From UBA6054 sp963975575 (GTDB lineage: Bacteria; Planctomycetota; Phycisphaerae; Phycisphaerales; UBA1924): a stretch of DNA of 64,000 nt. The notes beneath the pieces were generated by a model, which was not told where the DNA came from, did not search any database, and saw only the letters and a list, made by a program, of their open reading frames with translations. Shown piece by piece: positions 1 through 8,118 of this stretch (position 1 is the first letter of the stretch; every line of letters starts with the position of its first letter). The translations under genes were made by a program, and so were the position numbers. The stretch is taken from assembly GCA_963975575.1 (NCBI GenBank), contig CAXBHL010000008.1, positions 62,001 through 126,000 of the forward strand, given 5' to 3'.

Positions 1-2
1 CC

Positions 3-62
3 GGGGCGGATTCGAGCTACATCACCGGCGTGGTGCTGCCGGTGACCGGCGGGCGCGGCTGA
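3..62 (+). CDS. C-terminal end of an SDR-family oxidoreductase (partial)
   Basis: The first bases read in frame as a 19-residue tail followed by TGA. It contains SSYITG and ends VTGGRG, which is the usual C-terminal signature of short-chain dehydrogenase/reductases of the FabG type (SSYITGxxLxVDGG). The rest of the gene, including the Rossmann motif and the Ser-Tyr-Lys catalytic set, lies before the window, so the substrate cannot be inferred. A GC hairpin (GGGCGGC/GCCGCCC, 95-116) followed by a pyrimidine-rich but T-poor tract lies downstream and might end the transcript. Confidence 0.7.
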   Translation, partial: GADSSYITGVVLPVTGGRG

Positions 63-348
63 CCGGCACGGCGCGGGCGGCCGGCGGAGGGGTCGGGCGG
101 CAGGAGGGAGCCGCCCTTCCCCTCCCCCCCGCCCCCGCCGACCCGCGCCGGCGATTCCCGGGGGCGGGAACTGGGAAGGAGGAACAAGGGGTGGCATTTT
201 TTGATGGCGATGCAATCGGGGCGCGGGGCGATCGTTGGGCCGGGTGCCTCCGCCGGCGGGGTCGCAGCGGTTTGCCGGTTCTAGTGGTCACGACGCGAGC
301 GCACCGCCCCGTCGGCGGTTGTGGCGCGTCGCTGAGAGGAGGTTCGTG

Positions 349-819
349 ATGTCGAGCATGCTGATGAAGTCGTCCGGGCTGCGGGCCGGGTTGTTCGGTC
401 TGGTCGCCGCGGTGTTCGCGCCGGCGGCGATGGCGCAAGACGCGGGCCAGCTGGCGCAGGAGTGCGGGCGGGCGGTGCGGGTGGTCGCGCTCAACGCGAC
501 GCAGGACATCCAGGAGGCGACCGAGGACGCGATCGGCGTGATCCGCGATCTGAACGACTCGGACGCGACCAACCAGGAGATCCTGCGTGCGGGCGCAATC
601 GCCCGGAACCGGATCGAGGCCCGGGCCGACGCCGCCCGCGAGCGGATCGGCACGATCGTGCAAAACTGCGTGCAGGAACTGCGTGCGATGGACGCGCCCC
701 AGGCGCTGATCGCCCGCGTGCTGGACGCGGGACGCGACACCCGCCGGGCGGTGAGCACGGCCCAGCACCGGGCCAATCACCGCATCAACGCCGCGGTACG
801 TCTCGCGATCGAGGACTGA
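349..819 (+). CDS. Small secreted protein of unknown function
   Basis: This 156-residue protein is not recognised. The ATG at 349 is chosen because GAGAGGAGG lies just upstream (334-342) and because it gives a clean signal peptide: a short basic start, a hydrophobic segment and an AMA cleavage site before QDAGQ, at about residue 30. The mature part is predicted to be mostly helical, with many Arg, Ala and Asp residues and two isolated Cys residues that could form a disulfide. An open frame extends upstream to 235 but has no ribosome binding site there. A strong terminator follows at 895. It appears to be a single-gene transcription unit acting in the periplasm or outside the cell. Confidence 0.7.
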   Translation: MSSMLMKSSGLRAGLFGLVAAVFAPAAMAQDAGQLAQECGRAVRVVALNATQDIQEATEDAIGVIRDLNDSDATNQEILRAGAIARNRIEARADAARERIGTIVQNCVQELRAMDAPQALIARVLDAGRDTRRAVSTAQHRANHRINAAVRLAIED

Positions 820-894
820 ACCGCGCGTCGCTCGCCGTCGCGCACACAGCGCGGCGGGCCGACAGCCGCTGCGGCCCTTCCCTTACGGAAGGCC

Positions 895-930
895 CACCCC
901 GCCGGTGCACTCCGGCGGGGTGTTTTCGTT
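895..930 (+). terminator. Rho-independent terminator after the small secreted protein
   Basis: A perfect 11-bp stem (CACCCCGCCGG with CCGGCGGGGTG) closes a 6-nt loop and is followed by TTTTCGTT. It lies between the plus-strand gene ending at 819 and the convergent nuoG gene ending at 962. On the minus strand the hairpin has no T tract after it. Confidence 0.9.
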
Positions 931-961
931 TGCGGCTTCGCGTCAGCGTGGACCCGGCCCG

Positions 962-2704
962 TCAGAGATCGACCATCACCATGTCGGGCTCTTCGGCCTC
1001 GGCCTTTTCGGCCAGGCGGACGTCGGTGCCGAATGCGGCCAGCGCGTCGGAGCCCGCGGCCATCTCGGCCCGGACCGCCCCGGCGTCGAACAGCGGGCCG
1101 CGGGGCAGGTTGACGACGTCGGTCGCGCCGGGCACCTGGCCCTCCTGATCGTCGACGATGGCGGCGCCGAACTCGGGCCCGTGCTCGCGGAGCTTCTCGC
1201 CGGAGAGGATGGCCATCATGTCCAGCGCAATCTGGCCCTCGCTCTTGGACTCGTGCTGGCAAGGGATGGCCTGCTCGAAGGCCTGGAGGATGCCGTCGCA
1301 GTTCTCGTAGGTGCCGGCCTTCTCCGCGAAGGTGGCCGACGGCAGCACGACCTGGGCGGCCGACTCGGCGTGGCCGGCGTGGGTGTCCACCAGCACGACC
1401 TTGGTCTTCTTGATCGCGTCGAGCGCGTCGGAGGTAGTCCACGCGCTGGGGTAGTTGCCCGTGAGCAGCAGCGAACCGACCTGGCCGGCGCGGCACTGGT
1501 CGAGCAGGGTGTCGAAATCGGCGCAGCCCCCGAGCGAGTCGAGCACGCGGCGCACGCCGCGGGCGTTGGGGGCCTTCTCGGCCCGGACCACGAAGGGCTT
1601 GTCCTTGGCGGCGGGGTTGGGGAAGGACTTGTCCTCGCCCCGGACGGGCACGGGGCCCATCGCGAAGCGTGCCGCCGGGTCGATCGACCGGGCCAGCTTG
1701 GCGAGCAGGTAGGCCTCCTCGCAGGTCAGGAACGGCGAGACGACCACGGCCAGCGGGCCGGAACGCAGCGTCTCGATCGCGCGGCGGTACGCGGCGGGCC
1801 ACTCGCTCTCGATCAGCGTGCCGTGCTGGCGGCGCATGGGCTCGGGCAGGCGGTTGTCGGCGTGGACGAACTTCCAGCCGTAGCGGACCTCGTCGGAGAT
1901 CCACCAGGTGTTGATGTCCATATTCTCGCGGGGCTTGAAGCGGTAGACCTTGCCCTGGTTGTGCTCAACCCAGATGTTGTCGCCCGAGCTAGTCAGGGGG
2001 TCGATGCCGGGGGTGGACTTTAAGAACCACACCCGCTGGGCGAAGAGGAAGTCCTTGTCGAGCAGCGCGCCCACGGGGCAGATGTCGATCACGTTGCTGG
2101 CGATCTCGTTCTGCAGGGGCACGCCCGGGAAAACGTCGATCTGCGACTTGTTGCCGCGCCCGTCGATCATCAGCTCGCCCGTGCCGGCGACCTCGCGCGC
2201 GAAACGCACGCAGCGGGTGCACATGATGCAGCGGTCGGAGTAGATCAGGATGTTGGGGCCCAGGTCCTTCTTGGGCTGCTTGACCTTCTGCTCCTGGAAG
2301 CGCGAGCCGGAGCGGCCGTACTTGTACGAGTAGTCCTGCAGCGAGCACTCGCCGGCCTGGTCGCACACCGGGCAGTCCAGCGGGTGGTTGATGAGCAGGT
2401 ACTCCATGACCGCCTTCTGGTTGGCGACGGCCTTGGGGTTGTTGGCGTAGACGACCATGCCGTCGGTGGCCTCGGTGGCGCAGGTGGGCAGCAGCTTGCC
2501 GCCCATCATCGGCTCGAGCTTGTTGTCGTTGCGGGGGTTGGGCGCGTGGACCTCGGCCAGGCAGATGCGGCACTGGGCGGGCACGGACAGCCCCGGGTGG
2601 TAGCAGTACTGCGGGATCTCGACGCCGTTGCGGTTGGCGATGTCGATGATGCGTTCACCCTTGGTGAACTCGCAGCGGACGCCGTTGATGCTGATCGTGG
2701 GCAT
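962..2704 (-). CDS. nuoG: NADH-quinone oxidoreductase subunit G (complex I iron-sulfur subunit)
   Basis: A 580-residue protein with the N-terminal half of NuoG. The [2Fe-2S] ligands are C34, C45, C48 and C75. The His-Cys3 cluster site is H107, C111, C114 and C120, and a [4Fe-4S] set follows in CIMCTRC plus a later CPVGA. The C-terminal half is a degenerate molybdopterin-oxidoreductase domain, and the total length is at the short end for the family. It would carry electrons from NADH towards menaquinone in the peripheral arm of complex I. No other nuo gene is adjacent, so the rest of the complex is encoded elsewhere. The start at 2704 is set by the ferredoxin fold; there is no Shine-Dalgarno sequence, but TACGAT lies 8 nt upstream, suggesting a leaderless mRNA. 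Confidence 0.93.
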   Translation of the reverse strand: MPTISINGVRCEFTKGERIIDIANRNGVEIPQYCYHPGLSVPAQCRICLAEVHAPNPRNDNKLEPMMGGKLLPTCATEATDGMVVYANNPKAVANQKAVMEYLLINHPLDCPVCDQAGECSLQDYSYKYGRSGSRFQEQKVKQPKKDLGPNILIYSDRCIMCTRCVRFAREVAGTGELMIDGRGNKSQIDVFPGVPLQNEIASNVIDICPVGALLDKDFLFAQRVWFLKSTPGIDPLTSSGDNIWVEHNQGKVYRFKPRENMDINTWWISDEVRYGWKFVHADNRLPEPMRRQHGTLIESEWPAAYRRAIETLRSGPLAVVVSPFLTCEEAYLLAKLARSIDPAARFAMGPVPVRGEDKSFPNPAAKDKPFVVRAEKAPNARGVRRVLDSLGGCADFDTLLDQCRAGQVGSLLLTGNYPSAWTTSDALDAIKKTKVVLVDTHAGHAESAAQVVLPSATFAEKAGTYENCDGILQAFEQAIPCQHESKSEGQIALDMMAILSGEKLREHGPEFGAAIVDDQEGQVPGATDVVNLPRGPLFDAGAVRAEMAAGSDALAAFGTDVRLAEKAEAEEPDMVMVDL

Positions 2705-2712
2705 AGAACCCG

Positions 2713-2718
2713 ATCGTA
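2713..2718 (-). promoter_or_regulatory. Putative -10 element of a leaderless nuoG transcript
   Basis: TACGAT on the minus strand is 8 nt from the nuoG ATG, the distance at which transcription would begin at or next to the start codon. The same arrangement recurs upstream of hisS, lepB, ktrB, luxR, cysS and an lptF-like gene in this window. No convincing -35 is visible. Confidence 0.45.
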
Positions 2719-2825
2719 GGCGGACACCCGCCGGACATGGGCCCCCGTGACGCGCGCCGCCGCCCCCGATGCGGGCGGCCGACGGGCCCACGGCGGGTCG
2801 TCCGCCCCACCGCCGCGAGGTCCGA

Positions 2826-3758
2826 TCACGCGGGCGGGGCCTCCGGCTCGTCCGGTTCGGACGGCCGCGTGCCGGGCGCCGGTTCGGTCAGCGAACGCCC
2901 GTTGCGCCACGAGCCGGGCTCGCGCTGCTCGCCGTCCTCGCGGTCGGTCGCGGGGTCGGTCGCGGGGTCGGTCGCGGGATCGGCCCCGGGCGTCTCGTCG
3001 CGGTCGGGCGCCTCCCACGCGCCGTCCCAGGGGTCCTGATCGCCCAGACGCCGCGCGTCGCGTTGCCGCTGGTTCTCGCGGGCGCGGCGTTCGAGCACGA
3101 GCGCGGCGTCGAGATAGACCGGGTGCTTGCGGATGGGGTTCAGGTCCGGATCGACCTGCCACCAGCCGCCGTCACCCCCGTAGCCGGCGTCGACGGCCTT
3201 GGCGAAGTGGTCCGCGGCCCGGTCGGGCCGTTCGGCCATGGCCAGGTAGCAGGCGAGGTTGTACTGACGGATCGGCTCGGACGCGAAGCCCGGCGAGCCG
3301 GACTTGTAGAGCGCGGCCGCGTCGAGGAAGTAGTTGCGGGCCGCGTCCTGGCGGGAAAGAACCCAGTTGGCCCAGCCGAGCCGGTAGGCCCTGGACGACT
3401 GGGCGAGCGGCCCGGCTGGCACGGGCTCGGCGAGGACCATCTCCTCGAGCCTGCGGGCGGCTTCCGCGGCCGACACCAGCCGCCCGGTGGACCACTCGAC
3501 CTGCACCTTCCAGAGCCAGGCCTCGGTCCGGTCGGGGAAGGCCTCGACCGTGCGGGCGGCGATGTTCTGGGCCGCCAGATCCCGGGCGTTGGCCAGCGCC
3601 AGGCGCATGCGGGCGATCTGGTCGGACAGGCCGAACCGGGCGTCATAGCCGCCGGCGAACTCCCGCCGGGTGTCGACCGGCGCGACGACCATGACCACGG
3701 CGAAGCTGGTGGCCGCGAGCAGGGCCGAGCACGAGACCAGGCTGCGGATCGATGACAC
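2826..3758 (-). CDS. TPR-type membrane-anchored protein of unknown function
   Basis: A 310-residue protein starting with a hydrophobic segment (about residues 8-27) that can act as an uncleaved anchor or signal peptide. Helical repeats follow that look like tetratricopeptide repeats (AEAARRLEEM, ARNYFLDAAALYK, YNLACYLAMAERPDRAADHF), so it is probably a protein-interaction scaffold. The last 90 residues are acidic, Pro- and Arg-rich and disordered, and include three DPAT units. GTG at 3758 is chosen because GGAGGAG sits 8 nt before it; a further in-frame GTG lies 33 nt upstream. It is divergent from hisS, with only about 95 bp between start codons. Confidence 0.7.
   Translation of the reverse strand: MSSIRSLVSCSALLAATSFAVVMVVAPVDTRREFAGGYDARFGLSDQIARMRLALANARDLAAQNIAARTVEAFPDRTEAWLWKVQVEWSTGRLVSAAEAARRLEEMVLAEPVPAGPLAQSSRAYRLGWANWVLSRQDAARNYFLDAAALYKSGSPGFASEPIRQYNLACYLAMAERPDRAADHFAKAVDAGYGGDGGWWQVDPDLNPIRKHPVYLDAALVLERRARENQRQRDARRLGDQDPWDGAWEAPDRDETPGADPATDPATDPATDREDGEQREPGSWRNGRSLTEPAPGTRPSEPDEPEAPPA
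2943..2978. repeat. Three exact copies of a 12-bp tandem repeat inside the TPR gene
   Basis: The unit GTCGGTCGCGGG occurs three times in a row. It is in frame and encodes the DPAT repeats of the disordered tail on the minus strand, a site where copy number could vary without a frameshift. Confidence 0.85.
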
Positions 3759-3841
3759 GGCGCGTGGCTCCTCCAAAGGGTCGGTCCGCACGGAACGGGG
3801 GTGCGGTTCGGGGGCGCGTCGGCCCCGGGCCGGGATCCGAA

Positions 3842-3847
3842 TACCCT
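3842..3847 (+). promoter_or_regulatory. Putative -10 element of a leaderless hisS transcript
   Basis: TACCCT ends 6 nt before the hisS ATG, and the bases between are nearly all C. There is no Shine-Dalgarno sequence. See the leaderless-promoter finding for the other members. Confidence 0.45.
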
Positions 3848-3853
3848 ACCCCC

Positions 3854-5449
3854 ATGGCCAGCACCCCGCCCAAACCCGCCCGAACGGGCCTGAACAAGAT
3901 CCAGCCGCCCAAGGGCACCCGGGACATGTACCCCGAGGACGCCCTGAAGCGGCGGTACCTCGAGCAGAGCTGGCGTGACGCGTCGGTCCGCTGCGGCTTC
4001 GAGGAGATCCACGGGCCGACCTTCGAGACGACGGACCTGTACGCGGTCAAGAGCGGCGAGGGCATCCTCGGCGAGCTGTTCCAGGCCTACTCGGGCAAGT
4101 CGCCCGAGGAGGTCGAGCAGGTCCGGGCCACGGGGCGCGCACCCTTCGCGATGCGCCCGGAGTTCACGCCGACGCTGGCGCGGATGTTCGCGTCCAGGGC
4201 GGGCGCGCTGCCGCGCCCGTGCAAGTGGTTCACCGGCGGGCCGTACTTCCGCGCCGAACGCCCGCAGCGCGGACGCCTGCGCGAGTTTCTCCAGTGGAAC
4301 GTGGACTTTGTCGGCGACGACGGCACCTCGCAGGGGCGGGCCACGGCGGACGTGGAGATCCTCGGCGTGGCGATCACGCTGCTGCGCGACCTCGGGCTGA
4401 ACCAGCAGGACACCGTCGTCGCCTACAGCGACCGGCGCATGGCCGAGGCCGTGCTGCGGCACATCGGGGCGACCGACGACACCCTGGCGACCTGGTTCGC
4501 GTGGATCGACTCGATCCCCAAGAACCCGCAGGCGGCCGTCGCGCGTGCGATCGAGATGGGCCTGAGCAAGGCCGAGGTGCAGTTCGTCATCGGCTACTTC
4601 TTCAACAACAAGGCGGACGCGCGGGTGCTGGCCGCGCTGGACGAGAACCCGAACACGGTGCCGGCGTTCATCAAGTTCCAGAACTCGGTGCTGCAGGTGC
4701 CCGAGGTGGCCGACTCGATCGCCCAGCTCCAGCGGTCGTCCAGGATCGTCGAGGAGACGGGGCTGGGCGGGTGGAGCGCCCAGCACAACGCGGTGGTGCG
4801 CGGGCTGGCGTACTACACGGGCCTCGTGTTCGAGGTCCTCGCCGACGGCGAGCGGGCCGTGGCGGGCGGCGGGCGGTACGACCGGCTCATCGAGCTCATG
4901 GGCGGCCCGCCCACGCCCGCGGTGGGGTTCGCGATGGGCGACGTGGTGGTGTCGCTGCTGCTCGAGGACAAGGGCCTGATGCCCCAGGGCGCCGAGCTGA
5001 TGGAAGCGGTCTCGCGCCGGCCCGCCTCGGCGCGCCCGGAGGTCTACGTGGTCGGGGCCGACGACGACGCGTCCGACGCGGACGTGCGCCGGCTCAGCGC
5101 CGACCTGCGCCGCGGCGTCGAGGCGGACGCCCACCGGCAGGCCGGCGAGACCAGACCGTGGAGCGCCGGGCGGTACGAGAGCGCGTCCGGCGGCGTGCGA
5201 CCGATGCACGCGCGGGTCAGTTACAAGAGCACGCGGAACCTCAAGAAGCTGCTGGCCGACGGGGAGAAGCAGTTCGCCCGCCTGGCCGCGGTGGTGCACG
5301 GGCCGGACCGCGTGCAGCTCAAGGACTTCGACGCGCGGCGCGACCTGACGCCGGCGGACGTCGGGCTGTCCGAAACGCACGCGGAGTTCTCCGTGGACCC
5401 GGCCAGCCCGGTGTACGTCGGGCGGGCGGCCGGGCGGGTGCTCGGCTAG
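3854..5449 (+). CDS. hisS: Histidine-tRNA ligase
   Basis: A 531-residue class II aminoacyl-tRNA synthetase that attaches histidine to tRNA-His. Visible are the N-terminal PPKGTRDMYPED motif, motif 2 (FRAERPQRGRLREFLQWN), the histidine-specific GLAYYTGLVFEV loop and motif 3 (GGGRYDRL...AVGFAMG). The C-terminal anticodon-binding domain begins near residue 400. The protein is about 100 residues longer than the common bacterial enzyme, partly from an insertion in the anticodon domain (around HRQAGETRPWS). ATG 3854 is chosen because it directly precedes the conserved N-terminus. The last 4 bp overlap the end of the convergent zinc-ribbon gene. Confidence 0.96.
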   Translation: MASTPPKPARTGLNKIQPPKGTRDMYPEDALKRRYLEQSWRDASVRCGFEEIHGPTFETTDLYAVKSGEGILGELFQAYSGKSPEEVEQVRATGRAPFAMRPEFTPTLARMFASRAGALPRPCKWFTGGPYFRAERPQRGRLREFLQWNVDFVGDDGTSQGRATADVEILGVAITLLRDLGLNQQDTVVAYSDRRMAEAVLRHIGATDDTLATWFAWIDSIPKNPQAAVARAIEMGLSKAEVQFVIGYFFNNKADARVLAALDENPNTVPAFIKFQNSVLQVPEVADSIAQLQRSSRIVEETGLGGWSAQHNAVVRGLAYYTGLVFEVLADGERAVAGGGRYDRLIELMGGPPTPAVGFAMGDVVVSLLLEDKGLMPQGAELMEAVSRRPASARPEVYVVGADDDASDADVRRLSADLRRGVEADAHRQAGETRPWSAGRYESASGGVRPMHARVSYKSTRNLKKLLADGEKQFARLAAVVHGPDRVQLKDFDARRDLTPADVGLSETHAEFSVDPASPVYVGRAAGRVLG

Positions 5450-5907
5450 AACGCCATCAGCACCACCAGCGCCACGCCCGCGACGAGGTGAAAGAAGAAC
5501 ACGCCGGCGAAGCACGCCCACGCGCGACGCCACTGGTCCGCCGGCGGGCGGCTCTGGAAGCGGCGCCGCCCGCGGACCAACGCCCGCAGCCCCGCGCCGG
5601 ACAGCAGCCCGAGCGTGAGCATGTACACGAACATCACGACGGCGGTGGCCTCGCCGCGGGTCGCGACGATCGGGACGGTCAGCAGAAGGGCGACCACCGC
5701 GTCGAACCCGATGGCCATGCCGAAGGCGAGCATCGCCAGCAGCCAGGGTCCGGGGCGGGCCTGCTCCGAACCGACGGTCAGGGTGATGGGCGCGTCGCAC
5801 TCCGGGCACCGCGGCAGCGCCACGCCGCGGAGGTTGTAGCCGCAGACCGGGCACGGCGCGTCGTGACCAGCGAGGAACTCGGCCAGAAAGTCGGGCGACG
5901 GGGTCAT
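5446..5907 (-). CDS. Zinc-ribbon membrane protein of unknown function
   Basis: A 153-residue protein with an N-terminal four-cysteine zinc ribbon (CPVCGYNLRG...CPECDAP, residues about 19-38) followed by three probable membrane segments. The CPxCGYxLRG ribbon is very common in planctomycete proteins of unknown role. AAAGGA precedes the ATG at a suitable distance. Its stop overlaps that of hisS by 4 bp, and the triple 116-bp repeat lies directly upstream of its start. No function is assigned. Confidence 0.75.
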   Translation of the reverse strand: MTPSPDFLAEFLAGHDAPCPVCGYNLRGVALPRCPECDAPITLTVGSEQARPGPWLLAMLAFGMAIGFDAVVALLLTVPIVATRGEATAVVMFVYMLTLGLLSGAGLRALVRGRRRFQSRPPADQWRRAWACFAGVFFFHLVAGVALVVLMAF

Positions 5908-5999
5908 GGCGGTCCTTTGACGACGACGGCCGTCGCAGCGCGGGCGCGGCCGGGCAAACCCGAGTTTATCAGGTCGGGTGCGCCGAATGGGACACTCCT

Positions 6000-6342
6000 A
6001 TCCAAGCCGAGCCGCGTGAGCGGCCGGTCTCAGCGGTGTGTTGACCGAAGCGAAACCACCAGAGCCAAACACATCACCGAGACCGGGTGCTCACGCACCG
6101 CGGCTGGGATACCCAATCCAAGCCGAGCCGCGTGAGCGGCCGGTCTCAGTCGCGTGTTGACCGAAGCGAAACCACCAGAGCCTAACCCATCACCGAGACC
6201 GGGTGCTCACGCACCGCGGCTGGGATACCCAATCCAAGCCGAGCCGCGTGAGCGGCCGGTCTCAGCGGTGTGTTGACCGAAGCAAAACCACCAGAGCCAA
6301 ACCCATCACCGCGACCGGGTGCTCACGCACCGCGGCTGGGAT
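6000..6342. repeat. Three tandem copies of a 116-bp palindromic repeat
   Basis: Units begin at 6000, 6116 and 6232; the third is slightly truncated. Copies differ at only a few positions. In unit 1 the left arm (6000-6034) and right arm (6076-6110) are imperfect reverse complements sharing blocks such as GCGTGAGC and CCGGTCTC, so each unit can form a hairpin of about 35 bp around a 41-nt loop. The block fills the gap between the start of the zinc-ribbon gene (5907) and the 3' end of lepB (6349). The period and lack of unique spacers exclude CRISPR. It resembles REP/MITE-type dispersed elements. Confidence 0.93.
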
Positions 6343-6348
6343 TGAAGA

Positions 6349-8055
6349 TCACCAGATCCACCGCAGGCGTCCGAAGTCCGGCGCGAGGATCGGGCCGCCC
6401 GAGAGCGGCGCGGGGAAGTAGACGATGAACGCGCGTCCCACGACCAGGTCGCGGTTGACCACGCCGGGGGTGGCGTCGATGTTGCGCCGGACCCACGGGT
6501 TCATGTCCTCGTCGCGCCAGTAGCGCGAGTCCTCGGAGTTGGGGGAGTTGTCGCCGCACATGAAGAACTGCTCGGCGCTTAGCGTCGGGAAGTGGTCCCA
6601 GTGCGCACCCAGCGTGGCGCGCTGGAAGCGTTGCGGCGCGGGCTGGTAGAAGATGTCACGCTCGAGCTCGACGCGGTGGACGCGCATCGGCCCGCCGGCG
6701 AACTCCCAGCGGACGCGGGCGTTGCGGTACTGATCGTTGCGGGCCAGCGCGCCCGCGCTGGTCACGCCCGGGCGGTTGGACTCGGTGGCCATCCGCTCGT
6801 CCACCGCCACCAGCTCGTCGAAGGTGGGCACCATGGCGGCCTCGATCCGTTGGGCGGGCGTCAGCGCGTAGGCCCCGCGCTCGGGCCCGCCGCAGACGAG
6901 CCGGCCGTCCACGAACAGCCACAGCGCCTGGTCCACGTGCCAGAACTCGACCTCGGTGACCGCCCCCGGGTGAAGGCCGTCGAAGGTCCCCGTGTCCAGA
7001 TCGGTCCAGCCGTTGACACCCTCGGTGGCGTCGGGGCGCATGCGGACGGTGGCGACGCCCGACACCGGGTCGACCACCCCCTGGAGCACCAGGCCGCGGG
7101 CGGTGATCGTGGGCGTGACGGCGACCGGCGATTCGGTCGGCTCGACCGCGATGCGCAGCGCCAGGTCCGACACCGGGTAGACGGGCGCGATCGCGCCGAG
7201 GTCTTCCGGACGCACGAACGGGTTCGTGGGCGGCAGGCCCGTGGTGCGGTCGCGGTCCGGGCGGCCCTGGTTGTAGGCGTAGTAGTCCGTGATCGGACGC
7301 CGGTCGTTCCACGAGAGCGTCGTGGCCTCGCGCCCCGTGTAGGTCCACAGCGTCGCGTCCTGCACGCCCGACCACGCGCCCGCGTCGTCGGGCGAGATCG
7401 GCGGTCGGTAGGTCGGCTCGGCCCGCACGGGCGTGTAGCGCGAGTCGAACACCGGCTGGAACATGGTGCGCTGGGTGCGCTCGTCCTTGCGGGCGATCCG
7501 CCAGTCGGGCTCGCGCCAGGCGTGCGGGCCGGAGGTGGACGTCTTGCCGGGCGCGTACGCCCGCGTGAACACGTCGCCGTCGACCAGCGCGAGCTGCTCG
7601 CCCGGCAGGCCGACGAGCCGCTTGATGAAGTTCTCGTGCGTTCCAGGGTTCTTGAACACCACCACGTCCCACCGCTTGGGGTGCTGGAGCCCGGGCAGGT
7701 ACTTGAGCACGAACACGCGGTCGCCCGCGGCCAGGCGCCGGTCGCGCTGGGGCTCGATCAGCAGGCCCGTCATCGGGTCGGTGGGGGTCAGAGGCGGGAA
7801 GTCGGCGGTGCCCTGGCGGCGCAGCGGCTCGCCCGTGTTGCCCCGCCCGCTGTAGTCCCAGGGCCCCGTGGGCCAGTCGTAGCCGTTGTGGGGGCTGACG
7901 AAGCGGACGTGCTTGCCCATCAGCGTGGGCGCCATCGAGCCGGTGGGGATGATGAACCCCTCGATGACGAACCCGCGGAAGATGAACGCCATCATGAAGG
8001 CGATCATCAGCGAGGTCAGCGTCTCTTTGATCCCGAGGGGTTGCTTGGTGCTCAT
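6349..8055 (-). CDS. lepB: Signal peptidase I, unusually large
   Basis: A 568-residue membrane protease that cleaves signal peptides of exported proteins. One N-terminal membrane segment (residues about 12-30) precedes box B with the nucleophile Ser40 in PTGSMAPTL. The catalytic Lys lies in FIKRLVGLPGE. Box E (CGDNSPNSEDSR) and the final VVGRAF are near the C-terminus. Between the Lys box and box E is an extra segment of roughly 250-300 residues, which may be a beta-sandwich; ordinary LepB proteins are 200-350 residues. ATG 8055 gives the standard short cytoplasmic start and has TACCCT 8 nt upstream, so it may be leaderless. It lies downstream of the ricT-like gene on the same strand. Confidence 0.93.
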   Translation of the reverse strand: MSTKQPLGIKETLTSLMIAFMMAFIFRGFVIEGFIIPTGSMAPTLMGKHVRFVSPHNGYDWPTGPWDYSGRGNTGEPLRRQGTADFPPLTPTDPMTGLLIEPQRDRRLAAGDRVFVLKYLPGLQHPKRWDVVVFKNPGTHENFIKRLVGLPGEQLALVDGDVFTRAYAPGKTSTSGPHAWREPDWRIARKDERTQRTMFQPVFDSRYTPVRAEPTYRPPISPDDAGAWSGVQDATLWTYTGREATTLSWNDRRPITDYYAYNQGRPDRDRTTGLPPTNPFVRPEDLGAIAPVYPVSDLALRIAVEPTESPVAVTPTITARGLVLQGVVDPVSGVATVRMRPDATEGVNGWTDLDTGTFDGLHPGAVTEVEFWHVDQALWLFVDGRLVCGGPERGAYALTPAQRIEAAMVPTFDELVAVDERMATESNRPGVTSAGALARNDQYRNARVRWEFAGGPMRVHRVELERDIFYQPAPQRFQRATLGAHWDHFPTLSAEQFFMCGDNSPNSEDSRYWRDEDMNPWVRRNIDATPGVVNRDLVVGRAFIVYFPAPLSGGPILAPDFGRLRWIW

Positions 8056-8063
8056 CGTGGCGA

Positions 8064-8069
8064 AGGGTA
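8064..8069 (-). promoter_or_regulatory. Putative -10 element of a leaderless lepB transcript
   Basis: TACCCT on the minus strand ends 8 nt before the lepB ATG, which has no Shine-Dalgarno sequence. It would let lepB be expressed apart from the upstream ricT-like gene. Confidence 0.4.
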
Positions 8070-8118
8070 TGGGCACGGGGCGGGCGCATCCGGGCCCGGG
8101 CCGGATCGGGCCGCGGAA

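Noticed and set aside
235..348. Longer start for the secreted protein at 349
   Set aside because: It would add 38 Arg-rich residues before a perfect signal peptide and has no ribosome binding site; GAGAGGAGG sits before 349.
6000..6342. CRISPR array
   Set aside because: The 116-bp units follow each other without unique spacers, each unit is palindromic over its whole length, and there are no cas genes.
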